This document shows, one piece after another, positions 15,618 through 23,390 of a stretch of 35,975 nt of DNA. Source of the DNA: CAYQNU01 sp964419055 (lineage in GTDB: Bacteria > Bacteroidota > Bacteroidia > Flavobacteriales_D > Parvicellaceae); contig CAYQNU010000025.1 of the NCBI GenBank assembly GCA_964419055.1, positions 1 through 35,975 of the forward strand, given 5' to 3'. A model generated the notes under the pieces. It was not told the origin of the DNA, made no database searches, and saw nothing but the letters and a program-made list of their open reading frames with translations. The position numbers were made by a program, and so were the translations under genes. Each line of letters opens with the position of its first letter. The stretch's first letter is position 1.

Positions 15618-15631
15618 ATTAGTTAACTAAT
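15618..15631. promoter_or_regulatory. perfect 14-bp palindrome upstream of the TonB receptor gene
   Basis: ATTAGTTAACTAAT reads identically on both strands. It lies 140 bp ahead of the receptor start and 34 bp after the preceding stop. It could be an operator, but no regulator is tied to it. Confidence 0.3.
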
Positions 15632-15720
15632 AATTGAAACATAGTTTTTCCTTTCCTTGATTATTTTTAACCTTTCGTATATTATTAGCTTTAAATTCAT
15701 AATTTGTAGATGAGAATTCA

Positions 15721-15728
15721 TACTTTTG
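15721..15728 (+). promoter_or_regulatory. candidate -7 box TACTTTTG for the TonB receptor gene
   Basis: TACTTTTG matches TAnnTTTG and lies 29 bp ahead of the ATG at 15758, downstream of an earlier in-frame ATG at 15710. It therefore supports the later start. A TTTG at 15703-15706 is only 14 bases upstream, short for a -33 element. Confidence 0.4.
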
Positions 15729-15757
15729 AAACTTCATTTAACAAGACATTCCATTTT

Positions 15758-18106
15758 ATGAAATTATTCAGTAAAACTTTCTCCTTAGTTCTATTACTTT
15801 TTTTGGTGTTTCCCGTTTTTTTTTATGCTCAAACATCTACCATAAGAGGGACAATTTATAATAAAGAATCTGGTGAACCAGTTATCTTTACCAATGTTAA
15901 GATTCAAGGTACCTCAAAAGGAGGAGCATCAGATGTTAACGGTGTTTATCAAATTGGTCAATTGGAAGAAGGAACTTATGTTTTAGAAATTAGTCATGTT
16001 GAATTTGAGCCTTATACAGTAACAGTAAGTGTTGCGAGTGGAAAAATTGCCGTTCAAAACATATATTTGGTAAAAGGAAAAGTTATGGATACTTTCAATG
16101 TAAGTGCAGCTTCAAAAGAGGCTAAAACTAACGTTAATCCATCCACAATTAAAGCTACAAAAGCAGATATTTCGAGAGTTGTTGCAACTGGAGGTGAGCC
16201 TGATTTGGCTACTTATATTCAAACTATACCAGGTGTTGTTACAACCGGTGACCAAGGCGGACAGATGTATATTAGAGGAGGAAGTCCCATCCAAAATAAA
16301 GTTCTTTTAGATGGTATGGTAGTTTATAACCCTTTCCATTCAATTGGTTTTTTCTCTGTGTTTGATACTGAGTTAATAAAAAATGCAGACATCTATACAG
16401 GTGGATTTGGATCAGAATATGGCGGAAGAATTTCTTCAGTAATGGATGTAACAACAATTGATGGAAACAAAAAGAAACTAGGAGGTAAAATATCAGTTAA
16501 TCCATTTGGAGCTAAATTGACACTTGAAGGGCCAATCGTAAGGTTGAAAGATGACGTTAATGCTGCAACGGTTTCGTATATTTTTTCGGCTAAAACATCT
16601 TATTTAGAGCAGTCTTCAAAAATATTTTACCAATATGTTGATGAAAATGGATTACCATTCAATTTTACAGATATTTTCGGTAAAGTAGCTATAAACAGTC
16701 CAACAGGTAGTAAATTTAATGTTTTTGGTTATAATTTTAGAGACAACGTTAAATGGCAAGCTCTATCTGATTTAAATTGGAATTCTTATGGTGTAGGTAG
16801 TAATTTTGTTTTATTGCCATCAGGTTCTCCTGTTCAAATTGGTGGAAAGTTCAATTTTTCTAAATATGATATTAGTTTAGCGGAAAAAGACCCTATTTCT
16901 GGTGAAGAGTTAGATCCTAGAACCAGTGCCATTACCAATTTTAATTTTGGTTTTGATTTTAAATACTTTAAAAATGATGATGTAATAAAATATGGAGTAG
17001 AGGTGGGTGGCTTCTCAACAGATTACGGATTTACAAATTCTGTGGGAAGAGAGATTTCTCAAACAGCTAATACAACTGAAATTGGCGGTTATATAGATTA
17101 TAAAATTTCAAGAGGACTTATTGTTATTAATCCTGGTTTTAGATTGCAAGCTTATCCTTCTTTAGGTAACATTTCACCTGAACCTCGTTTAGGGATAAAA
17201 TACAACATCAACGAGAAATTGCGTTTCAAAATGGCATCAGGTATTTTTAGTCAAAACTTAATTGCTTCCAACTCTGATAGAGATGTAGTGAATTTGTTTT
17301 ATGGATTTTTATCAGGCTCTGATAATTTACAATCGACTATTATTGACGAAAATGGTAATGTTAGAGATCGTAAACACTTATTGCAGAAATCAACTCACTT
17401 GATTGCAGGTTTTGAAAAAGATTTAGGAAAACATATTTCAATAAATGTGGAAGGATATTTTAAATGGTTTAATCAATTAACCAATATGAATCGAAACAAA
17501 ATCTATGACGATAATGGTGATAATTTTGACAAACCTGATGCTTTGAAAAAAGATTTTGTTATCGAAACAGGTACAGCAAAAGGTGTAGATATGGTGTTTA
17601 AATATTCGAGAGATCGTTTTTATGTTTGGTTTGTGTATTCTTTAGGCAAAGTTGATCGTTGGGATGGCACTCAAACTTATGCTCCCGTATTTGACAGACG
17701 TCATAACATAAATGCAGTGGTAACTTATTATTTAGATAAAGATAAAAATTGGGAAGTAGATGCTCGTTGGAACTTCGGAAGTGGTCTGCCTTTTACTCAA
17801 ACTCAAGGATACTATCATAATATAGGTTTTGAAGGTGGAACAAGTAGTAATGTAACGACAGCCAACACAGACGATTTGTCTTTAATATTTGGTCAATTAA
17901 ATGGTGGAAGACTTCCTACTTACCACCGCTTAGATTTATCGGTTAAACGTACATTTAAATTCAAAGGAGGATCAAAAATGGAAGTTAATGCAAGTGTTAC
18001 TAACGTTTACAACCGTGCCAACGTATTTTATGTAGATAGAATTACCAATGCACGTGTCAATCAATTGCCAATACTTCCTAGTGTTGGCCTAAATTGGAAG
18101 TTTTAA
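15758..18106 (+). CDS. TonB-dependent outer-membrane receptor with CarboxypepD_reg-like domain
   Basis: This is an outer-membrane importer energised by TonB-ExbBD. The signal peptide is MKLFSKTFSLVLLLFLVFPV followed by a cut near FYAQ, and it defines the start at 15758. Next is a carboxypeptidase-regulatory-like beta-sandwich (about 27-110, TIRGTIYNKESGEPVIFTNV). The plug domain follows (about 125-240), with IPGVVTTGDQGGQMYIRGGS, VLLDGMVVYN and GFGSEYGGRISSVMDV, all family signatures. The rest is the 22-strand barrel with amphipathic strands and a C-terminal Phe (GLNWKF) for barrel insertion. Length (782) is typical. There is no SusD-like partner or glycan enzyme next to it, so the substrate may be a metal chelate, vitamin or peptide. 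It is a single gene ended by a strong terminator. Confidence 0.9.
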   Translation: MKLFSKTFSLVLLLFLVFPVFFYAQTSTIRGTIYNKESGEPVIFTNVKIQGTSKGGASDVNGVYQIGQLEEGTYVLEISHVEFEPYTVTVSVASGKIAVQNIYLVKGKVMDTFNVSAASKEAKTNVNPSTIKATKADISRVVATGGEPDLATYIQTIPGVVTTGDQGGQMYIRGGSPIQNKVLLDGMVVYNPFHSIGFFSVFDTELIKNADIYTGGFGSEYGGRISSVMDVTTIDGNKKKLGGKISVNPFGAKLTLEGPIVRLKDDVNAATVSYIFSAKTSYLEQSSKIFYQYVDENGLPFNFTDIFGKVAINSPTGSKFNVFGYNFRDNVKWQALSDLNWNSYGVGSNFVLLPSGSPVQIGGKFNFSKYDISLAEKDPISGEELDPRTSAITNFNFGFDFKYFKNDDVIKYGVEVGGFSTDYGFTNSVGREISQTANTTEIGGYIDYKISRGLIVINPGFRLQAYPSLGNISPEPRLGIKYNINEKLRFKMASGIFSQNLIASNSDRDVVNLFYGFLSGSDNLQSTIIDENGNVRDRKHLLQKSTHLIAGFEKDLGKHISINVEGYFKWFNQLTNMNRNKIYDDNGDNFDKPDALKKDFVIETGTAKGVDMVFKYSRDRFYVWFVYSLGKVDRWDGTQTYAPVFDRRHNINAVVTYYLDKDKNWEVDARWNFGSGLPFTQTQGYYHNIGFEGGTSSNVTTANTDDLSLIFGQLNGGRLPTYHRLDLSVKRTFKFKGGSKMEVNASVTNVYNRANVFYVDRITNARVNQLPILPSVGLNWKF

Positions 18107-18130
18107 TAGGAAATGTCTAAATTCATAAGG

Positions 18131-18167
18131 TGCCTCATTTCATTGGTTTGAAATGAGGTATTTTTTT
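18131..18167 (+). terminator. rho-independent terminator after the TonB receptor
   Basis: CCTCATTTCA (18133-18142) pairs with TGAAATGAGG (18149-18158). T-A and G-T pairs extend the stem to 18131-18160, the loop is TTGGTT, and seven T follow. Confidence 0.75.
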
Positions 18168-18224
18168 CTCCATTTTTTAAGTGTTAAAGGCAAAATCATT
18201 ATAAAATATGGATATTTCAAAATA

Positions 18225-18280
18225 ACTACCTTTGGTGGTCAAAAAACAACTAATGGTAGTGTAAAAACAACTATAAGTAG
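18225..18280. promoter_or_regulatory. three tandem ACTA...TAG(T) dyads, candidate operator array
   Basis: Three imperfect palindromes stand in a row: ACTACCTTTGGTGGT (18225-18239), ACTAATGGTAGT (18249-18260) and ACTATAAGTAG (18270-18280). Their starts are 24 and 21 bp apart, about two helical turns, so they lie on one face of the DNA. The last two are preceded by the same word AAAAACA. The first contains TACCTTTG (18227-18234), a potential -7 box. They lie 70-125 bp ahead of the XRE gene, a position typical of autoregulation. Binding is not demonstrated. Confidence 0.45.
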
Positions 18281-18313
18281 CAGGTATTTTTTTAGAATCG
18301 AAAATGGACAAAA

Positions 18314-18321
18314 TAACTTTG
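18314..18321 (+). promoter_or_regulatory. -7 box TAACTTTG for the XRE-pentapeptide gene
   Basis: TAACTTTG matches the consensus and lies 28 bp ahead of the ATG at 18350. There is no good TTG at the -33 position, which would suit a promoter needing activation. Confidence 0.45.
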
Positions 18322-18349
18322 CAGCATCAAACAATTTAAAAACAATAAG

Positions 18350-19252
18350 ATGCTAAATTCAAATTCAATTGGCAATAAAATTGCCTCAGCTAGAAAGAAA
18401 ATCAATCTTTCACAATCCGAACTTGCTCAGCAAATTTTTCTCAGCTCTCAAGCAGTTGGAAAATGGGAACGAGGTGAATCTCTGCCCGATATTACGACAT
18501 TAAATAGACTTGCTGAAATATTAGAAGTGGACTTGAACTATTTTTCGGAAAGCTTTCAATCGAACACCAATACTCAATCAACAGCAGAAAATAAGTCACC
18601 TCAACTTTCAGATGAAGTCATAAGTGAGGAGAAGAGCAAACGCACTTGGGATATGTCAAAGTTGAACTTAATTGATAGTGATTTTTCTGGGCTGTCTAAT
18701 TTGCATGAAAAGTTTAGTTCAACCAATATGCAGCGCTGCCTATTTATTGGATCAAATTTGGCTAATTTACAGTTGAGTAGCAACAATATTGAACATTGTG
18801 ATTTTATCGCTGCCGATTGGAGTAAGAGTACGCTAAAAAATTCAAATATTAGTCATTGCACTTTTAATAAGGGTTCTCTTTTGGCAACAGAATTTCATAA
18901 AAGTAATATCGCTTCTTGTGATCTTACAGAGGTTGATTTAACCAATGCTAGCTTGCAATACAGTAATTTTGAAAAAAACAAACTTGAAGGTGTAACATTT
19001 CAAAATACCTCATTTGTAGATATGAATTTACAGGAGGTGATTTTTGAGGGTAGATTGGATAGTTGTTTCTTTGAAAACTGTTCCTTTTATGGTGTAAAAT
19101 TTCAACAAGCAACCCTACTCAATACTTTTTTTAAGAACAACCGAAGAATGAATAAAGTTGAATTTATTGAATGTAAGGTAGATAGAATAACCTATGCTTT
19201 TTTAAAAAGCAATAAAGCCAATTTAAAAGGTATTACAATAATCAATGATTAA
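18350..19252 (+). CDS. XRE-family regulator fused to a pentapeptide-repeat domain
   Basis: This is a 300-residue fusion. Residues 8-63 are a Cro/C1-type helix-turn-helix (IGNKIASARKKINLSQSELA and QAVGKWERGESLPDI) that would bind DNA. A polar linker (65-100) joins it to a right-handed beta-helix of pentapeptide repeats (about 105-295). The repeats are seen as recurring central Leu/Phe with small residues two apart: SDFSGLSNL, RCLFIGSNLANLQL, HCDFIAADWSKS, TFNKGSLLATEF, SCDLTEVDLTNASLQYSNFE and ENCSFYGVKFQQATLLNTFF. Several coils carry Cys before the core residue. Pentapeptide helices bind proteins and in the MfpA/Qnr group mimic DNA. Here the fusion suggests a sensor or protein-binding module on a regulator. 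Three tandem dyads upstream suggest that it controls its own promoter. The target is unknown. Confidence 0.82.
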   Translation: MLNSNSIGNKIASARKKINLSQSELAQQIFLSSQAVGKWERGESLPDITTLNRLAEILEVDLNYFSESFQSNTNTQSTAENKSPQLSDEVISEEKSKRTWDMSKLNLIDSDFSGLSNLHEKFSSTNMQRCLFIGSNLANLQLSSNNIEHCDFIAADWSKSTLKNSNISHCTFNKGSLLATEFHKSNIASCDLTEVDLTNASLQYSNFEKNKLEGVTFQNTSFVDMNLQEVIFEGRLDSCFFENCSFYGVKFQQATLLNTFFKNNRRMNKVEFIECKVDRITYAFLKSNKANLKGITIIND

Positions 19253-19267
19253 TAATATTGAATCTTT

Positions 19268-21196
19268 TTATCTCCAAATAAAATAGATTATTAGCAATAA
19301 AAAACCAACGCTTAGCAACAAATAAGAAAGGTTTTCAAATGAAAGAACTTTATTGAATAGTTGGGAATAATAACTTTCTGATGTATCATTTAGGTTTTTC
19401 TCAGAAATAGGTGTGGCTGATTGATTAATGGGATGTTCTTCTGCAACGATAGATGAATCTGCAATGTACTTCATTGTTAAAGTTAAACTATCACTGGTTA
19501 CGTTAATTATTTTTATTTTATTAGTATCTCCATCAGACCAATGACTGAATTTATAACCATCGTTATTTAGAGCCATCAATTGGATGGGAATATCTTTAAA
19601 ATAAGTTCCAGAAAAGGGAGTGTTTAGCGGTGCATTTTTAGAAATACTAATTCGACCTTTTTCACCCATTAAATTTAATTGGAACGTACCTTTTAATTCA
19701 AATACATTGATTAAATGCTGTTTAATATATTCACCCCGATCACTCGCAAAAGTACGTAGTTCTTCTACGTCAGAATTCCATTGTTCCATCGGAAATATAA
19801 CTGATTTCAAATGCGAGGGTCGGGTTGATTTGTCTTGAGGTAATTCTCCATAATATAAGGCTTGTAAATAATCAATTTGACTAATGATGCTGTCTTTATG
19901 TAAAGTTGTATTCATTAGATGAGCAAATTGATTTATGAACTCATTTTTAAATTCACCATTGGTCATCAACTTTCTTAAATAAAGGGTAGCCCAAGTCGGG
20001 TTGTGCCAGTTTGTTTCGATGGGTGATAAACAAGCTGCTAGGTAATTGTATTCGGGATTACTGTAACCTAAATCGGTATCATAAACAATCATTTTGAAAG
20101 GCTCTTGAAAACCATTAGCATTCCAATATCGAATATTTCCTCTAGAGTCTTTATTGTTGATGAATATTTGAAAAACCCTGTAATTGATATAATTGCGTAT
20201 GTCCAAAAATTCTTGCGCAATTGTATATTGTTGGTCAGTCATTACTTGCACATTTTCAAAAAATCGATACATAGCCATATATCTTGAAGATCTACCCGAT
20301 TGTCTAATCCATTTGCCCATAATAATGTTTACACTATCTTTAGGTATGTGATAATTTTCTGAAATGAAATGTTCATTTATCTTTTCCCTTAAGTTATATA
20401 ACCCCCAATGTTGACCATTTACATAAAGTTGTATAGGCTGATAGGCCATATAATCTAATCCAAGATGTTCGACTAAATGAGTGCTCAAAACATCTTTAAA
20501 TCGAGTCTTGTTAAAGTCATTACCTGAAGTTCGAATAACCAATTGGTCATGTTTTGAAATCAATTTTTGAGTAAAAACTTTGTGTTTAAACTTCCCTTTA
20601 CCGTATGATTTTCGTGCGATTATTTTCAATGATTTATCGGGTTGTCTACGGGTGCTTTCTCCAAAAATTTTCACTCCTGCTCGTTGTTCAAATCCAACAT
20701 TATTATCAGGTTCAATATAGGTTATGAAAATAACCTTTTCCCAATTTTTTTGATAATTGCAACTATCCCAATGTCCAGTTGTATCATTAAATTGTGCATA
20801 CTTGCCTCTTACGTAAATACCAGTGGTATCATTCCACAAATCTTCGTGCTCAATAGCGAAACTGATAATGGGAAATTTTGAAATAGAACCAAAAATATAG
20901 GATCGGCTAAAAAGTGTATCTTTCTTTTGAGTATCCTCCCAAAAAGAAACCTTAAAAACAATATGAACCGAATTTTCAATCGGCAACTCTTGGGATAATT
21001 TTGACTTAGGTAAAACTCCTTTAGTGGTATAAAGAATAACCTCTTTTTCAGTAGAAGGTTTTAAAATAAATGGACTGGAATATTTTCCGGACGGAGGAGG
21101 TGAAAAAAACAATTGTCCGAAAACATGGCCAAAAACTAACGATATAAACAGACCCAATGTAGTGGCAAATATTCTAACCATATAAATTGAATTCAA
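19268..21196 (-). CDS. CotH kinase family protein with C-terminal membrane anchor
   Basis: This is an exported 642-residue protein. After a signal peptide (residues 7-28) comes a beta-rich segment resembling the chitobiase C-terminal fold (about 38-110, FILKPSTEKEVILYTTKG). The CotH domain (about 170-470) follows with GVKIFGESTRRQPDKSLKI, VIRTSGNDFNKTRFKDVL, LYVNGQHWGLYNLREKINE and the metal-binding-like YDTDLGYS (372-379). Proteins of this family phosphorylate spore-coat proteins in Bacillus; in Bacteroidota their role is unproven. Residues 550-595 (GYKFSHWSDGDTNKIKI) resemble an InlB-type bacterial repeat. A final hydrophobic helix (621-641) anchors the C-terminus, which is unusual because many homologues end in a secretion-system sorting domain. 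It is convergent with the XRE-pentapeptide gene. Confidence 0.8.
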   Translation of the reverse strand: MNSIYMVRIFATTLGLFISLVFGHVFGQLFFSPPPSGKYSSPFILKPSTEKEVILYTTKGVLPKSKLSQELPIENSVHIVFKVSFWEDTQKKDTLFSRSYIFGSISKFPIISFAIEHEDLWNDTTGIYVRGKYAQFNDTTGHWDSCNYQKNWEKVIFITYIEPDNNVGFEQRAGVKIFGESTRRQPDKSLKIIARKSYGKGKFKHKVFTQKLISKHDQLVIRTSGNDFNKTRFKDVLSTHLVEHLGLDYMAYQPIQLYVNGQHWGLYNLREKINEHFISENYHIPKDSVNIIMGKWIRQSGRSSRYMAMYRFFENVQVMTDQQYTIAQEFLDIRNYINYRVFQIFINNKDSRGNIRYWNANGFQEPFKMIVYDTDLGYSNPEYNYLAACLSPIETNWHNPTWATLYLRKLMTNGEFKNEFINQFAHLMNTTLHKDSIISQIDYLQALYYGELPQDKSTRPSHLKSVIFPMEQWNSDVEELRTFASDRGEYIKQHLINVFELKGTFQLNLMGEKGRISISKNAPLNTPFSGTYFKDIPIQLMALNNDGYKFSHWSDGDTNKIKIINVTSDSLTLTMKYIADSSIVAEEHPINQSATPISEKNLNDTSESYYSQLFNKVLSFENLSYLLLSVGFLLLIIYFIWR

Positions 21197-21254
21197 TTTT
21201 TGAAAACTTCTTTTTATATTGAAGAATGGTCTTTTTAATTGAATAATAATGTAA

Positions 21255-21641
21255 TTATTCCAAGGTTTTGATTACCGATTCAATTGAAGAGGCTGTAATG
21301 GAGTTGTGCGAAGAACTGAAAACACATTTTTTATTGAACACTATTAATACTTGGGGTGATTGATGTGGCACATTTAAATAATCAGCTAAAAAATTTGAAA
21401 CAGATCGATACGAAATTAAATCAAGATATACGGGGGTTACTTTTGAAGGGTCAATTTTCCAGTCACGTTCTAATCTATTTATTGCCATAGCACTGATACT
21501 GCATTGTGTGCTGTGTTTAAAAAAAACGAGAGGAATCTCGCTGGAATCAATATACGATTTTGCCTGCTCGATACTTTTTAATTCAATCCATTTAATACCG
21601 ATAGTGTTTTTTTCTTTGTTATCTCTTGAAAACCAACTCAT
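21255..21641 (-). CDS. ytxJ: YtxJ-type monothiol bacilliredoxin
   Basis: This is a 128-residue thioredoxin-fold protein of the bacillithiol redox system. It would remove bacillithiol from mixed disulfides on proteins. The active-site sequence is FFKHSTQCSIS with a single Cys47, the signature of the YtxJ family (TIGR04019) rather than a dithiol CxxC enzyme. The strand LVFF before it, the helix SAMAINRLER after it, the cis-Pro region VPHQSPQVLIVF and a C-terminal helix complete the fold. It implies that the cell makes bacillithiol, which many Bacteroidota do. It is transcribed on the minus strand, 58 bp upstream of the CotH-family gene, so co-transcription is possible. The upstream beta-barrel gene is separated by a terminator. 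Confidence 0.85.
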   Translation of the reverse strand: MSWFSRDNKEKNTIGIKWIELKSIEQAKSYIDSSEIPLVFFKHSTQCSISAMAINRLERDWKIDPSKVTPVYLDLISYRSVSNFLADYLNVPHQSPQVLIVFNKKCVFSSSHNSITASSIESVIKTLE

Positions 21642-21661
21642 AATAGTTACATTGTATTAAT

Positions 21662-21697
21662 AAAAAAACCCCCGACAAATTTGCCGAGGGTTTTTAT
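21662..21697 (-). terminator. rho-independent terminator of the outer-membrane beta-barrel gene
   Basis: On the minus strand the stem pairs GGTTTTT-side and CCAAAAA-side arms (AAAACCC at 21665-21671 with GGGTTTT at 21688-21694), with two mismatches within the stem and a run of T from 21668 down to 21662. It lies 23 bp past the stop. Confidence 0.65.
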
Positions 21698-21719
21698 AAT
21701 GATTAATCTAATTTTAAGA

Positions 21720-22502
21720 TTAGAAGTGAAACATTAAACGGATTGCACCACCTAAGTTGTCAGTGTCAATTCCGAAAGAAGAAGAGCTATTAGCATTAGA
21801 AGTTGTAGTTTCAACAGCTGTACCATTCCAAGTTTCAGTTTCAGTAGAACCTTTACCTGAAGTGTTGAAAGCTAATCCCCATCCGTATTCAGCAGCGATA
21901 GAAATTTTAGGAGCGAAGAAATACTCAGCACCAATAAAACCTCTTAAACCAAACATAATACCTGAACCAGATTTAGAAGTTAAAACACGTGAACCAGGAT
22001 TTGTAGCGCTTAATACTTCAGCATAAGTGTTTGTTGTTTTTGTACCTCCAAAACCAATCATCACTTCTCCACCGTAATAACCTTGAAGTCTGTTGTGACC
22101 TCTTCTTTTTTCCATACCTGCACCTAAAACAATAGCATTGTAGCTGTTTTTAACTACATCTGTTAATGAATCACCAGTAGAACCTCCATAAAGGAAATTG
22201 TTAGTAGTTGAACCAAATCCTAAACGTAAAGAACCTCTTAATGCAGTGTTCTCATCCATGAAATATTTTCCATAGATAGCGTTGTTTCCATTTGCCCAAC
22301 CCATGTTTAAAGAGTTACCAACTGTACCATTGAACATGTTACCAGCATAGTTTAATAATGGTGCAGCATTAAAACCTAATGCAATGTCACCAGCTTGTGG
22401 AGTTACCACATTTCCACCTTCTGAAGTTACTTCAGTTGTTTGAGCGTTTACAAGAGTCATTGCTCCCATCATTGCCGCTACTAAAATCGATTTTCTTTTC
22501 AT
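21720..22502 (-). CDS. outer-membrane beta-barrel protein, probably abundant
   Basis: This is a 260-residue exported protein. The signal peptide (MKRKSILVAAMMGAMTLVNA, cut near AQ) is followed by alternating strands such as ALRGSLRLGFGST, AIVLGAGMEKRRG, GYYGGEVMIGFGG, GLRGFIGAEYFF, ISIAAEYGWGLAF and a final GGAIRLMFHF with C-terminal Phe, the mark of an outer-membrane barrel. Eight to ten strands fit an OmpA/OmpW-size pore. Loops are Ser/Thr/Asn rich (about 215-240). The codon choice looks more restricted than in neighbours (many GTT, GCA, AAC and ACA), which suggests high expression, though I have not computed it. The gene has its own promoter and terminator. It is related to the next barrel protein upstream. 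The substrate is unknown. Confidence 0.75.
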   Translation of the reverse strand: MKRKSILVAAMMGAMTLVNAQTTEVTSEGGNVVTPQAGDIALGFNAAPLLNYAGNMFNGTVGNSLNMGWANGNNAIYGKYFMDENTALRGSLRLGFGSTTNNFLYGGSTGDSLTDVVKNSYNAIVLGAGMEKRRGHNRLQGYYGGEVMIGFGGTKTTNTYAEVLSATNPGSRVLTSKSGSGIMFGLRGFIGAEYFFAPKISIAAEYGWGLAFNTSGKGSTETETWNGTAVETTTSNANSSSSFGIDTDNLGGAIRLMFHF

Positions 22503-22529
22503 TTTTTTAAATTTTTAAAGTTTACGAAA

Positions 22530-22537
22530 CAAAAGTA
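22530..22537 (-). promoter_or_regulatory. -7 box TACTTTTG for the beta-barrel gene
   Basis: TACTTTTG on the minus strand matches TAnnTTTG and lies 27 bp ahead of the ATG. A TTG 24 bases further upstream (22564-22562) could be the -33 element. Confidence 0.5.
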
Positions 22538-22675
22538 GATTTATAAAATTTCGGTTCTAAACAAGTTGCTAACGTTTTATTAACCTAAAATTGTTAATTG
22601 TGAAATTTTATTTCATCTATTTTTGATTTCGAGGCTTTTGAACGCAAATTTGTTGCCAAGGTTACAAAAAAGTTT

Positions 22676-23347
22676 TTAAAATTTCCATCCTACCCTTACA
22701 GTCCCTATATTTACTAGGGAAAAGATGTTGGATTTTATTCCTGGAATTTTAGTTGTTGTAGTCGCAGCTGTAGAAGAAGCGCTGTCATCAACTCTAAATT
22801 CGCCCTCTTTATAGTTGGTGTTAATAAAGCTAAAACCAATTTCAGTTCCTATGAATAAACCTTTGTATAGTTCAAAATCTACGCCTGTGAATATCCCAAC
22901 ACCAAATTGATTAATCCGTCTTTTTGAGGAATAATTTAATGTATTAACGAAAACAAGTGAATCTGTTCGTAAACCAAAAACATCATTTTTACCTGTTCCA
23001 ACCATTAATTCAACACCAATGTAGGGTGATAATCGTTCATCAGAAAGATGATGTTCATATCCCAATGCAAAATTTGTCATGCTATTAATGCGTTGTATGC
23101 TTCCAACTCCTACATCATTTGATTGCAGAATTGATTCTGTTTTAGAGGAGTAGTCAATCAATAAAGTAGATCTTAAAACGGAATTTTTATTGATGAAATA
23201 TCTATATTTTAAATAAGGTGTAATCGCTCCTGATTTGGTGAATATATCAAATTGAGTTTCTAAAGAGTGTTGTTTATCAGTTGATTGTGCTTTTGATGTT
23301 ATACTAAGGGTTAAAATGACTAGAAGGGTGATTGCTTTGTTTTTCAT
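22676..23347 (-). CDS. outer-membrane beta-barrel protein, second copy
   Basis: This is a 223-residue exported barrel with signal peptide MKNKAITLLVILTLSITSKA and C-terminal VGWKF. Its strand order parallels the neighbouring 260-residue protein: NSVLRSTLLIDYSS against NTALRGSLRLGFGS, YIGVELMVGTG against YGGEVMIGFGG, and FGVGIFTGVDFELYKGLFIG against FGLRGFIGAEYFFAPKISIA. They look like paralogues from an old duplication. A Ser/Ala/Thr-rich loop (SASSTAATTTTK, about 190-201) is exposed in this copy. No TAnnTTTG box lies at the usual distance upstream and it follows pcm by 43 bp, so it could be read through from pcm. Function unknown. Confidence 0.7.
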   Translation of the reverse strand: MKNKAITLLVILTLSITSKAQSTDKQHSLETQFDIFTKSGAITPYLKYRYFINKNSVLRSTLLIDYSSKTESILQSNDVGVGSIQRINSMTNFALGYEHHLSDERLSPYIGVELMVGTGKNDVFGLRTDSLVFVNTLNYSSKRRINQFGVGIFTGVDFELYKGLFIGTEIGFSFINTNYKEGEFRVDDSASSTAATTTTKIPGIKSNIFSLVNIGTVRVGWKF

Positions 23348-23390
23348 AGTATTTGAAATTAAATTTTGTTTTGTTAACGTATCCAGAAAA

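Noticed and set aside
15758..18106. Possible polysaccharide utilisation locus around the TonB receptor
   Set aside because: No SusD-like lipoprotein, glycoside hydrolase or polysaccharide lyase is adjacent.
18225..18280. BlaI/MecI-type operator reading of the ACTA...TAGT dyads
   Set aside because: BlaI sites have a TACAnnTGTA core, which these lack, and no BlaI/M56 pair is nearby.
18153..18356. Plus-strand reading frame of 67 codons between the TonB receptor and XRE genes
   Set aside because: It starts inside the receptor terminator hairpin and runs through the operator array and promoter of the XRE gene. Its composition is not protein-like.
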